Assembly: GCA_023419095.1 (NCBI GenBank)
Contig: JAEZYN010000009.1
Span: forward strand, 1-19,289
Origin: Bacteroidota bacterium
GTDB lineage: Bacteria; Bacteroidota; Bacteroidia; Flavobacteriales; Weeksellaceae
Direction of reading: 5' to 3'
Length of the DNA: 19,289 bases
Part shown: one piece after another, positions 1-6,846 of the stretch
Position numbering within the stretch: position 1 is the stretch's first letter
Layout: every line of letters starts with the position of its first letter
Made by a program: the position numbers and the translations under genes
The notes under the pieces: model-generated
Databases searched by the model: none
Told to the model about the DNA's origin: nothing
What the model saw: the letters and a program-made list of their open reading frames with translations, nothing else

Positions 1-421
1 TCACCATGGTATCCGCAAAAAGAGCGTAAAACTTTACCGTTTCTATGTTGGTGATATTTATCTGCGTTGAAATATGCACTTCCATACCGATTTGGCGGGC
101 ATATGCAATTACCGCCTGATCCATGGCGATCACCGCGGTAAGATTTGCTTCTTTAGCTTTGTCTAAAAGCGTTTTAATGATCGATAAATCATGATCGTAA
201 ATTATTGTATTGAGCGTGAGATAAGTCCGTACGCCTTTTGCGGAACAGCGTCGTGAAATCTCAGGAAGATCGTCGATGGTAAAATTCATCGAAGCACGCG
301 CTCTCATATTCAGTTGATCTATGCCAAAGTAAATGGAATCTGCGCCATTATCGAGGGCGGCCTGCATGGACGTAAAATCGCCTGCGGGCGCCATTAGTTC
401 TATTTTTCCAGATGCCGTCAT
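1..421 (-). CDS. trhP: Peptidase U32 family protein, TrhP/YegQ-like (partial, cut by the window edge)
   Basis: Reading the minus strand from the ATG at 421 gives an open frame of 140 residues that continues past the left edge. The N-terminus contains ELMAPAG (residues 8-14), GADSIYFG and later VHISTQINITN. These are hallmarks of the U32 family, which includes E. coli YegQ/TrhP, RlhA and UbiU/UbiV. TrhP uses prephenate to form 5-hydroxyuridine at the wobble base of tRNA. I prefer this member because trhO lies 3 nt upstream in the same direction (TAG, 3 nt, ATG), and TrhO catalyses the same tRNA modification by another route. The assignment among U32 members is inference: the Fe-S cysteines and the C-terminal domain are outside the window. 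The protein is probably cytoplasmic and co-transcribed with trhO. Confidence 0.8.
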   Translation of the reverse strand, partial: MTASGKIELMAPAGDFTSMQAALDNGADSIYFGIDQLNMRARASMNFTIDDLPEISRRCSAKGVRTYLTLNTIIYDHDLSIIKTLLDKAKEANLTAVIAMDQAVIAYARQIGMEVHISTQINITNIETVKFYALFADTMV

Positions 422-424
422 ATC

Positions 425-1780
425 CTATCCTATAATTTTAAATAATTTATCGGACAAACGAACTCTGAACGGAACCTCAAACGTAATCTGATCACCAGCT
501 TCACCTGTTTCACACGGATTTCCGTTTGCAAATATTTCGTTTAACTCAATCTCCTGTTCACCGGTAGTTGGGCCTGAAATCAAGACCTTGTCGCCCGTTG
601 AGAGGCGCCCGTTTTCAAGAATAAACTGTGCAATACCCGATTTTGTGAAATAATGTTCGGCTTTGCCTACAAAAACTTTTTTTACGGCAATCTTCCGGCG
701 GATATTCTTCGTATTTGCTTTTGCCAGCGGCTGATCGGGTAAATCGCCGGATTTTTTAAATTTGAGCGCTTCAGATTTACCTTTTTTAAATATTTTATTC
801 CCTACCTGCAGCCCTTTCCGAAGTTTCAACTGTTCTTCGACCGGCAAGTGAATGATTTCCTGACATTCAACGGAGCAGCAGTTTTCCATCGCCGCTTTAC
901 ATTCATCACATTGGATGAAAAGCAGATGACAGGCATCGTTGAAACAATTCGTATGGTTGTCGCACGGTTTGCCGCACTGGTGACACTGCGACACGATATC
1001 ATCAGTAATTCTTTCACCCAATCTGTGATCGAACACGAAGTTTTTACCGATAAACTTGCTCTCGATATTCTCTTCTTTTATCTGCCGGGCATATTCTATA
1101 ATCCCGCCTTCCAGCTGGAAAACATTCTTAAATCCCTGATGCTTGAAGTAAGCACTGGCTTTCTCACACCGGATGCCGCCTGTACAGTACATCAGCAGGT
1201 TTTTATCTTCCTTGAAATCCTGCAGTTGGTCATTAATGATGGGCAAACTCTCGCGGAAAGTCTCTACATCGGGCGTAATCGCTCCTTTAAAATGGCCGAC
1301 TTCGCTTTCGTAATGATTCCTGAAATCGACAACAATGGTGTTCGGATCTTCGAGTAAATTATTAAATTCTTTGGCTTTAAGATGAACTCCTTTATTGGTA
1401 ACGTCGAAAGTTTCGTCATTTAAACCGTCTGCAACGATCTTATTTCTTACTTTAATAGTAAGTTTTAGAAAAGAGTGGTTGTCCTGCTCTACCGCGACAT
1501 TCAGGCGGATGCCTTTCATGAAATCATACACTTCCAGCGTTTCGCGGAAAGCTTCGAAATGATCAGCCGGAACACTCATCTGAGCATTAATGCCTTCATG
1601 AGCCACGTAGATACGGCCCAGCGCATCAAGGGCATTCCAGGCTATAAATAATTCGTCGCGAAATTTTCTGGGATCTGAGATTTTGGCGTACGCATAGAAA
1701 GACAACGTAAGACGTTGCTTGCCGGCTTCATCTATAAGCTGGGCTCTTTCTTCTGCGCTTAAAGTGTTGTACAGTTGCAT
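425..1780 (-). CDS. trhO: Rhodanese-domain tRNA uridine hydroxylase TrhO (YceA/UPF0176) with C-terminal extension
   Basis: The 451-residue protein begins with the UPF0176 N-terminal ferredoxin-like domain (about 25-120; GRIYVAHEGINAQMSVP). A rhodanese domain follows (about 140-240) with the active-site loop YCTGGIRCEKAS, catalytic Cys199. A Cys-rich segment at 266-306 holds ten cysteines and probably binds metal. E. coli TrhO/YceA, about 350 residues, performs oxygen-dependent hydroxylation of U34 in tRNA, so about 100 residues are extra here. Residues 362-451 look like the EF-Tu-domain-II-like beta-barrel found at the C-terminus of U32 proteins and in small elongation-factor-like proteins (VGKAEHYFTKSGIAQ, STGDKVLISGPTT, VRLSDKLFKI). 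It is the first gene of a unit with trhP. The promoter at 1815-1822 leaves a leader of about 28 nt. The family call is firm; the extension's origin is inference. Confidence 0.92.
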   Translation of the reverse strand: MQLYNTLSAEERAQLIDEAGKQRLTLSFYAYAKISDPRKFRDELFIAWNALDALGRIYVAHEGINAQMSVPADHFEAFRETLEVYDFMKGIRLNVAVEQDNHSFLKLTIKVRNKIVADGLNDETFDVTNKGVHLKAKEFNNLLEDPNTIVVDFRNHYESEVGHFKGAITPDVETFRESLPIINDQLQDFKEDKNLLMYCTGGIRCEKASAYFKHQGFKNVFQLEGGIIEYARQIKEENIESKFIGKNFVFDHRLGERITDDIVSQCHQCGKPCDNHTNCFNDACHLLFIQCDECKAAMENCCSVECQEIIHLPVEEQLKLRKGLQVGNKIFKKGKSEALKFKKSGDLPDQPLAKANTKNIRRKIAVKKVFVGKAEHYFTKSGIAQFILENGRLSTGDKVLISGPTTGEQEIELNEIFANGNPCETGEAGDQITFEVPFRVRLSDKLFKIIG

Positions 1781-1814
1781 GCTATAAACGGTTTAAGTGA
1801 GAAAAATATGGGTG

Positions 1815-1822
1815 CAAAGATA
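1815..1822 (-). promoter_or_regulatory. Bacteroidota-type -7 box for trhO
   Basis: The minus strand reads TATCTTTG followed by C, an exact match to TAnnTTTG, 35 nt upstream of the trhO ATG. The best -33 candidates (TTTC about 18 nt further up, TTTG 25 nt up) lie inside the 23-bp tandem repeats. Confidence 0.6.
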
Positions 1823-1825
1823 AGG

Positions 1826-1895
1826 AAATTTGAAAACGTGGAAATTTCAAATTTGAAAATGTGGGAATGTCAAAATTTGAAAATATGGGAATTTG
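1826..1895. repeat. Three imperfect 23-bp tandem repeats upstream of trhO
   Basis: Units lie at 1826-1848, 1849-1871 and 1873-1895. Each starts AAATTTGAAAA and continues with a TGG-containing half. The single extra A at 1872 separates units two and three. They are AT-rich, lie immediately upstream of the trhO -7 box, and cover the place where its -33 element should be. Confidence 0.75.
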
Positions 1896-1951
1896 AGGAT
1901 ATAGATTTTGCGTTTTATAACAAGGTCACATCGCGGTAGTACATAAAAAAA

Positions 1952-2033
1952 CCGTGAAATCCGTGAAATCTGTGCGCAATAAACCATTAGATACACAAGG
2001 AAGTGCACCCAAGAACGCAAGATTCAGCCGCAA
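1952..2033. repeat. Possible degenerate dispersed intergenic repeat
   Basis: CCGTGAAAT occurs twice in tandem (1952-1960, 1961-1969) and is followed by CTGTGCGCAAT and a stretch including ACACAAGGAAGTGCACC. From memory, degenerate sequences of this style recur between genes in Flavobacteriia. No open frame or clear hairpin was seen. A genome self-search is needed to confirm that it is dispersed. Confidence 0.3.
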
Positions 2034-2036
2034 TAA

Positions 2037-3197
2037 TTAAAAATTACTATAAATGTGCTTCAGAATATTTCTGTCCTCTTCTCTGAAAGGAACTTTTCTG
2101 CGCGCCATCGCCAATTCGGCAACTTCGTAGGCTTTTTCGAGTTTGAATTTTTCATCGCCTTTCATTCCACCCCATGAGAAACTTTCGATTAGGTTTGGTG
2201 GAAATCCGCTTTTGAAAACATTCGCAGCAACACCAACAACGGTTCCCGTATTGAATTGCGTGTTAATAGCTGTTTTGGAATGATCGCCCATAACAAGACC
2301 GGCAAACTGAAGTCCCGTATTCGCATATTTCTTTGTACGGTAGTTCCACAGTTTTACCTGCGCGTAATTGTTTTTAAGATTTGAAGAATTGGTATCAGCG
2401 CCCAGATTACACCATTCACCGATCACCGAATTGCCAACGAAACCATCGTGCCCTTTATTTGTATATCCGAAAATCACGATATTATTTACTTCGCCGCCAA
2501 CTTTCGAGTACGGACCTACTGTGGTAGCGCCATAAATTTTAGCGCCAAGATTAAACTTTGATTCCTCGCACAGCGCGATCGGTCCGCGGAGATTACAGCC
2601 TTCCATCACCTCCGCATTTTTACCGATATAGATTTTTCCGGTGCGCGTGTTCAGCGTTGAAAATTCTATACTGGCCCCTTCTTCAATAAACAGATCTTCT
2701 GTCTGGCCTAAAAAACCGTTGGTATCGGATAGTGGCTGAGAAGTCCTGCCGTCGGTTAGAAGTTTAAAATCAAAATCAATAGCTTGTTGGTTGTAGGTAA
2801 AAAGATCGGTAGGCTGCCGGAAAAACAACAGTTCGCCTTCGATATCTGTCATTTTTTCAATCTGGTTCAGCGAAAAATCTTTCATATTAATTCTGGCCGC
2901 CAATAATTCGTTGTCATATACCAGCGCTTCGCCTTTTGCTAAATCTTTAATCTGTTGCAGAACGGCATCAGTTGGCAAAAAATTAGGAACGATAAAAAGG
3001 CTTTCGCTATCAGACGGTTTTTGGAATTTGTCCTGAAGATAATCTTCGGTGAGATACGAAATTTCCGAAATGCCGAGAAGTTTTTGCCAGCGCTCAGCGA
3101 ATGTGAGCATACCACAACGCATTTCAGCTACAGGGCGTGTAAAGGTGAGCGGTAAAAAATCTTCCCAAAACTGGGCATCAGAAAAAACAAGCTGCAT
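2037..3197 (-). CDS. GlmU-like sugar nucleotidyltransferase/acetyltransferase family protein (Bacteroidota type)
   Basis: The 386-residue protein starts MQLVFSDAQFWEDFLPLTFT and continues RPVAEMRCG, the N-terminal signature of the alternative GlmU-type family of Bacteroidota, which replaces the usual LAAGxGTRM loop. The first 150 residues should form a degenerate nucleotidyltransferase fold. From about residue 170 the pattern of short hydrophobic turns (IYIGKNAEVMEGC, GAKIYGATTVGPYSKVGGEV, SVIGEWCNLGADT) is a left-handed beta-helix of hexapeptide-transferase type. Proteins of this group are annotated as UDP-GlcNAc pyrophosphorylase/GlcN-1-P acetyltransferase-like, acting in the cytoplasm in amino-sugar nucleotide synthesis. 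Whether both activities are present cannot be judged here. The gene has its own -7 box at 3229-3236, just downstream of the L31 terminator, so it is probably transcribed separately. Confidence 0.85.
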   Translation of the reverse strand: MQLVFSDAQFWEDFLPLTFTRPVAEMRCGMLTFAERWQKLLGISEISYLTEDYLQDKFQKPSDSESLFIVPNFLPTDAVLQQIKDLAKGEALVYDNELLAARINMKDFSLNQIEKMTDIEGELLFFRQPTDLFTYNQQAIDFDFKLLTDGRTSQPLSDTNGFLGQTEDLFIEEGASIEFSTLNTRTGKIYIGKNAEVMEGCNLRGPIALCEESKFNLGAKIYGATTVGPYSKVGGEVNNIVIFGYTNKGHDGFVGNSVIGEWCNLGADTNSSNLKNNYAQVKLWNYRTKKYANTGLQFAGLVMGDHSKTAINTQFNTGTVVGVAANVFKSGFPPNLIESFSWGGMKGDEKFKLEKAYEVAELAMARRKVPFREEDRNILKHIYSNF

Positions 3198-3228
3198 GTG
3201 AGTTTGAGTTTAAAAGTTGAGTGTCAGA

Positions 3229-3236
3229 CAAATTTA
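3229..3236 (-). promoter_or_regulatory. -7 box for the GlmU-like gene
   Basis: The minus strand reads TAAATTTG, matching TAnnTTTG, 31 nt upstream of the ATG. It begins a few bases after the T-tract of the preceding terminator. No good -33 element was found, so this is a moderate call. Confidence 0.45.
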
Positions 3237-3240
3237 CAAC

Positions 3241-3271
3241 AAAAAAAAAGTCCTTCAGAAACCTGAAAGAC
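3241..3271 (-). terminator. Intrinsic terminator after the L31 gene
   Basis: On the minus strand GTCTTTCAG (3271-3263) pairs with CTGAAGGAC (3258-3250), giving 9 bp with one G-U pair and loop GTTT. Nine T residues follow at 3249-3241. It lies 26 nt after the rpmE2 stop codon. Confidence 0.9.
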
Positions 3272-3297
3272 ATTGTATAAAATGCAATCTCAAAAAT

Positions 3298-3549
3298 TTA
3301 TTTTGAGAATTTTTTGTATTTGCTCATGAATTTATCTACTCTACCAGCCGTGTCAACCAACTTCACTTTACCGGTGTAGAAAGGGTGAGATGTAGAAGAG
3401 ATTTCCATTTTGATCAAAGGATACTCTTGTCCTTCATACTCGATTGTGTCTCTTGTATCTGCAGTAGATTTGCAAAGAAACATCTCGTCATTACTCATAT
3501 CTTTGAAAACAACAAGTCTATAATTTTCCGGGTGGATTCCGTTTTTCAT
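3298..3549 (-). CDS. rpmE2: Ribosomal protein bL31, type B (zinc-free)
   Basis: The 83-residue protein has the bL31 type B signature: MKNGIHPENYRLVVFKDMSN at the start, then SSTSHPFYTGK, DTAGRVDKFMSKYKKF. The zinc-binding CxxC pair of type A L31 is missing; only one cysteine (Cys26) is present, so this is the C-minus paralogue class. It belongs to the large ribosomal subunit at the central protuberance and bridges to the small subunit. In many bacteria type B is induced under zinc shortage as a substitute for type A. In Bacteroidota it is, to my knowledge, commonly the main L31, and no Zur-like operator was recognised. It is monocistronic, with promoter at 3630-3660 and a strong terminator at 3241-3271. 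The leader is about 75 nt. Confidence 0.97.
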   Translation of the reverse strand: MKNGIHPENYRLVVFKDMSNDEMFLCKSTADTRDTIEYEGQEYPLIKMEISSTSHPFYTGKVKLVDTAGRVDKFMSKYKKFSK

Positions 3550-3629
3550 AATAAAAAATTTTAAAAGTAAAAATTAAAGTTTTGCTTCAGAAGTAGTAAT
3601 GGATTTTCCTCCGCTAATTTTTTAGACCG

Positions 3630-3660
3630 CAAAAGTACAAATATTTTCGTAATTCACAAT
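3630..3660 (-). promoter_or_regulatory. Promoter for rpmE2
   Basis: The minus strand has ATTG (3660-3657), 19 nt, then TACTTTTG (3637-3630) followed by C. This fits the Bacteroidota consensus TTTG-N17-23-TAnnTTTG with one mismatch in the -33 box. Confidence 0.65.
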
Positions 3661-3683
3661 AACTCTTTCTGAAATTTTCGCTA

Positions 3684-3713
3684 TTTTCCGTTCCACATTT
3701 TTATTTAAATTTG
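3684..3713 (+). promoter_or_regulatory. Promoter for the beta-helix lipoprotein gene
   Basis: TTTT (3684-3687), 18 nt, then TAAATTTG (3706-3713), an exact -7 match. Transcription would start near 3720, about 20 nt before the ATG at 3741. The TTG at 3711 lies inside the -7 box, which argues against it as a start codon. Confidence 0.6.
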
Positions 3714-3740
3714 AAAACTATACAATCTACAAAATTTTCG

Positions 3741-5126
3741 ATGAAAAATATCCTGTTTTTGCTGGCTGGTGCTTTTTGGCTCATGCTTACCACAGTAGCC
3801 TGCAACCGCGACGACATAAGCTTTGACAATCCTTCACAACTGCTCCGGTTCTCGGCCGATACACTATTTCTGGATACCGTTTACAACCAGGTCCGGTCGG
3901 AAACCTATGCCGTGAAAATTTATAATAACGAAGACCGGGACGTGATGATTCCGAAAATCAACCTCGAAAGCGGTGCTGCGTCGCTATACCGAATCAATCT
4001 GGACGGCAGATCAGGTACCGAATTCAACAATGTAGCTTTGCGGAAGAAAGACAGTCTTTATATTTTTGTGGAAATTGCGCCGGTTGCCAATGCGACAGAA
4101 GCAATTGCCGAAGAACGCATCCAGATTCAGTCACCGGCCGGGAACCAGCATGTCACTTTGTTTTCCGTAGTTCAGGATGCTGAATTTTTTATTCAGAATG
4201 ATACCAATCCGAATATTCTAAACGAAAATACCACTTGGAATAACGAGAAAGCCAAAATCATTTTTGGCGATCTCACCCTGAAGGAAGGCAAAACTTTAGA
4301 TATAGAACAGGGTACAAAAGTATATTTTTTCAAAAACAGCGGCCTCAAAATTTCTGAAAATGCCACACTGAACGTAAATGGTGATCTGAACAATGAAGTG
4401 ATCTTTCGGGGTGACCGCAATGATACGCGCTACGACACCATTCCAAAGAACTGGAAAGGAATTCAGTTCGCGAGCGGTGCCAAACTAAACATGAACTATG
4501 CGAAACTTTTCGGTGGCATTCGCGGTCTCGAAATGACAGAAACTCAAGCAAATATCAGCAATACCATTATCCATACATTTGAGGAATACGGAATTTTCGC
4601 AGTGAAATCAAACCTCAGTGCAGCGAATCTTGTGATGAACAATTTCGGTGAGGCGGCCTTGGGTATTTTTAAAGGCGGAACGTACAACATAACACACGCA
4701 ACTATCGCGAATTACTGGAATTTTAATTCGGCAATGCCCGCTCTTGGAATCTTTGCGACAAATGAATATCAGAATGGCACCACGCTCGAAAACGGGCCGC
4801 TGACGCTCAATGTCCGGAATTCCATCGTGTATGGTGAAAGAGAAAATTCTATTGTGTTCAAACAGACTTCGGGACAGACATTTACCACTACTTTTCAAAA
4901 TAATTTGCTGAAATACGGCGATAACGCAGGTTATACAATCGATGGCAGCAACATCAAAAATGAAGATCCCAAGTTTCAGAATTATTTTACACACAAAATG
5001 AATTTAAGGGTTAAGGACGATTCGCCTGCAAAAGGAAAAGGCAGCGCTGCCGCAGCACAAACGGTTCCTTTGGACATCACAAAAATGCCACGGACTTCCG
5101 CACCCACCATCGGCGCCTATCAGTAA
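3741..5126 (+). CDS. Surface-type lipoprotein with predicted right-handed beta-helix
   Basis: From the ATG at 3741 the product is 461 residues. An upstream in-frame TTG at 3711 is rejected because it lies in the promoter box. The N-terminus MKNILFLLAGAFWLMLTTVA followed by Cys21 is a lipoprotein signal peptide. After the cysteine comes NRDD, whose acidic pair resembles the lipoprotein export signal that sends Bacteroidota lipoproteins to the cell surface. Residues of about 150-340 show repeated short beta-strand turns (TLKEGKTLDIEQGTKVYFF, ASGAKLNMNYAKLFGG, TQANISNTII) typical of parallel beta-helix folds. It ends APTIGAYQ, a pattern often seen in 'choice-of-anchor Q'-like and pectate-lyase-like proteins. 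Enzymatic activity cannot be inferred. The mazG-like gene follows after 47 nt and may be co-transcribed. Confidence 0.75.
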   Translation: MKNILFLLAGAFWLMLTTVACNRDDISFDNPSQLLRFSADTLFLDTVYNQVRSETYAVKIYNNEDRDVMIPKINLESGAASLYRINLDGRSGTEFNNVALRKKDSLYIFVEIAPVANATEAIAEERIQIQSPAGNQHVTLFSVVQDAEFFIQNDTNPNILNENTTWNNEKAKIIFGDLTLKEGKTLDIEQGTKVYFFKNSGLKISENATLNVNGDLNNEVIFRGDRNDTRYDTIPKNWKGIQFASGAKLNMNYAKLFGGIRGLEMTETQANISNTIIHTFEEYGIFAVKSNLSAANLVMNNFGEAALGIFKGGTYNITHATIANYWNFNSAMPALGIFATNEYQNGTTLENGPLTLNVRNSIVYGERENSIVFKQTSGQTFTTTFQNNLLKYGDNAGYTIDGSNIKNEDPKFQNYFTHKMNLRVKDDSPAKGKGSAAAAQTVPLDITKMPRTSAPTIGAYQ

Positions 5127-5173
5127 TCAATCAAAAAACTGATGTCCGCAATAGTCAATAGCCAAAGCAGCGT

Positions 5174-5500
5174 ATGGAAATCACAAAACTTCAGCAGGAA
5201 GTAGACGAATGGATTAAAAATGTCGGCGTGCGCTATTTCAGCGAACTCACGAACATGGCGATGCTGAGCGAAGAAGTAGGCGAAGTTGCCCGCATTATCG
5301 CCAGAAGATATGGCGAGCAGAGCGAGAAAGAATCCGACAAAACAAAAGATCTGGGCGAAGAACTGGCTGATGTTTTATTTGTGACCTTATGTCTGGCAAA
5401 CCAAACCGGAACCGATCTGCAACAGGCGTTTGACAGCAAAATGAAGAAAAAAACCGAACGCGATTACGACAGACATCAGAATAATAATAAATTAAAATAG
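5174..5500 (+). CDS. MazG-like nucleotide pyrophosphohydrolase
   Basis: The protein has 108 residues and one MazG-type four-helix domain. The metal-binding motif is visible as SEEVGEVAR (Glu33, Glu34, Glu37) and GEELADVLF (Glu63, Asp66). Such proteins hydrolyse nucleoside triphosphates to the monophosphate and pyrophosphate with magnesium. Short single-domain members often act on dCTP or on damaged nucleotides rather than on all NTPs. The substrate here is unknown. The gene starts 47 nt after the lipoprotein gene and is followed by a 113-nt gap before aroA. The C-terminus is charged and low in complexity (DRHQNNNKLK). Cytoplasmic. Confidence 0.88.
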   Translation: MEITKLQQEVDEWIKNVGVRYFSELTNMAMLSEEVGEVARIIARRYGEQSEKESDKTKDLGEELADVLFVTLCLANQTGTDLQQAFDSKMKKKTERDYDRHQNNNKLK

Positions 5501-5516
5501 TTTTAGCTTTAATATT

Positions 5517-5594
5517 CCTGTAATTATTAGAAGATCCGGATCCGTCATACACCATGACTTGTTTATATAAAAAGTTATTTTTAAAAATTACAGG
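5517..5594. repeat. Inverted repeat in the mazG-aroA gap
   Basis: CCTGTAATT (5517-5525) and AATTACAGG (5586-5594) are exact inverted copies 60 nt apart. Between them lies the palindrome GATCCGGATC (5533-5542). A weak -7-like box, TATTTTTA, is at 5576-5583. The arms could fold in the transcript ahead of aroA or serve as a protein site; chance is possible in AT-rich DNA. Confidence 0.35.
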
Positions 5595-5613
5595 TACTCA
5601 TATTTAAATAGTA

Positions 5614-6834
5614 ATGTTTTTAGACAAAACTAAAATAGTCGGCAACAAAACCATTGAGATAAGCGGTTCGAAAAGCATTTCGAATCGTTTGTTAATTTTG
5701 CAGAAACTGTTCGGTAACATCCGAATTCAAAATCTTTCAAACTCCGAGGACACGCAGCTGCTTCAGAATGCGCTGGAAAGTGATTCTGAAATAATTGATG
5801 TTCATCATGCCGGCACGGCGATGCGTTTTCTCACCTCTTTTTTCGCCATCGAAGACGGAAGAACCGTGATTCTGACTGGTTCCGAACGCATGAAACAGCG
5901 CCCGATAAAATTTTTGGTCGACGCACTGCGAACCTTGGGTGCCGAAATTCACTACGTTGAAAATGAAGGCTATCCGCCATTAAAAATAATCGGAAAAAAA
6001 ATTACCAAAAGTACGGTTTCCATCCCTGCAAACGTCTCCAGCCAGTTCATTACCTCGCTGATGCTTATCGGTGCGAAACTTCATAACGGGCTGCAGATCA
6101 AACTTCAGGGCGAAATCACTTCAAGACCATATCTTGAAATGACCTTAAAAATTCTCAGAACACTTGAAATTCCAAATGAGTGGGAAGGTGATACGATCCG
6201 CATTTTTGCCGGTTTTGATGCCGCAGATATTTCATCAGCGCCATTTGTGGTAGAAAGTGACTGGAGTTCTGCCTCATATTTTTATTCAATTGCAGCGATT
6301 TCGCGTGAAAATATTAATCTGCGCTGTTTCAAGCCGTTTTCGTTGCAGGGAGATTCGGTATTACGCGAAATTTACTGGGATTGTTTTGGTGTAAATACAA
6401 TTTCGGAAGGTGCCGAATCCAAGATTTCACTGCTTCCCGAACAGTTTTTTGAAATGCCTAAAACAATCCGGCTCGACCTGCGTGACGCACCTGACATTGC
6501 ACAAACAATCTGCGTTACGGCAGTTGCTCTGCAGATTCCATTTGAGATTTCGGGACTTTCAACATTAAAAATAAAAGAAACCGACAGGCTTGTTGCGCTG
6601 CAGAACGAACTGTTTAAAATCGGCTGCGTAACCGAAATTTCGCATGAAAAAATCAGTTCGGTGCATTTCTTCGAGGCTAATGAAAAAATTACCATCAAAA
6701 CCTATAATGACCACCGAATGGCGATGAGTTTTGCACCCTTTTGTCTGGTAAAACCACTGACGATCGAAAATCCGGACGTGGTAGAAAAATCGTACCCCAA
6801 CTTTTGGAAAGATTTTGCACAACTTACTGACTAA
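5614..6834 (+). CDS. aroA: 3-phosphoshikimate 1-carboxyvinyltransferase (EPSP synthase)
   Basis: This enzyme joins phosphoenolpyruvate to shikimate-3-phosphate on the way to chorismate and the aromatic amino acids, in the cytoplasm. Visible landmarks are GSKSISNR (18-25), NSEDT, HAGTAMRF (65-72), TGSERMKQRP, NVSSQF, SRPYLEMT, RDAPDIAQT with Asp294, KETDRL with Glu322, NDHRMAM and NPDVVEKSYPNF. Asp294 and Glu322 match catalytic Asp313 and Glu341 of E. coli. The length, 406 residues, is about 20 shorter than E. coli AroA. The residue matching E. coli Pro101, next to the glyphosate site, is Phe72. From memory this is usual in Bacteroidota. The start is an ATG with no alternative nearby. An SDR gene follows after only 12 nt, so the two are probably one transcript. 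Confidence 0.96.
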   Translation: MFLDKTKIVGNKTIEISGSKSISNRLLILQKLFGNIRIQNLSNSEDTQLLQNALESDSEIIDVHHAGTAMRFLTSFFAIEDGRTVILTGSERMKQRPIKFLVDALRTLGAEIHYVENEGYPPLKIIGKKITKSTVSIPANVSSQFITSLMLIGAKLHNGLQIKLQGEITSRPYLEMTLKILRTLEIPNEWEGDTIRIFAGFDAADISSAPFVVESDWSSASYFYSIAAISRENINLRCFKPFSLQGDSVLREIYWDCFGVNTISEGAESKISLLPEQFFEMPKTIRLDLRDAPDIAQTICVTAVALQIPFEISGLSTLKIKETDRLVALQNELFKIGCVTEISHEKISSVHFFEANEKITIKTYNDHRMAMSFAPFCLVKPLTIENPDVVEKSYPNFWKDFAQLTD

Positions 6835-6846
6835 TAATTAAATAAA

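Noticed and set aside
848..1357. A 169-codon open frame on the plus strand
   Set aside because: It lies fully antisense to trhO, which has strong family motifs over the same bases; the translated frame shows no recognisable domain.
1826..1895. CRISPR-like array
   Set aside because: The 23-bp units are directly adjacent, imperfect and have no unique spacers; no cas genes are present.
4608..4994. A 128-codon open frame on the minus strand
   Set aside because: It is antisense to the beta-helix lipoprotein gene, and no promoter or family resemblance was seen.
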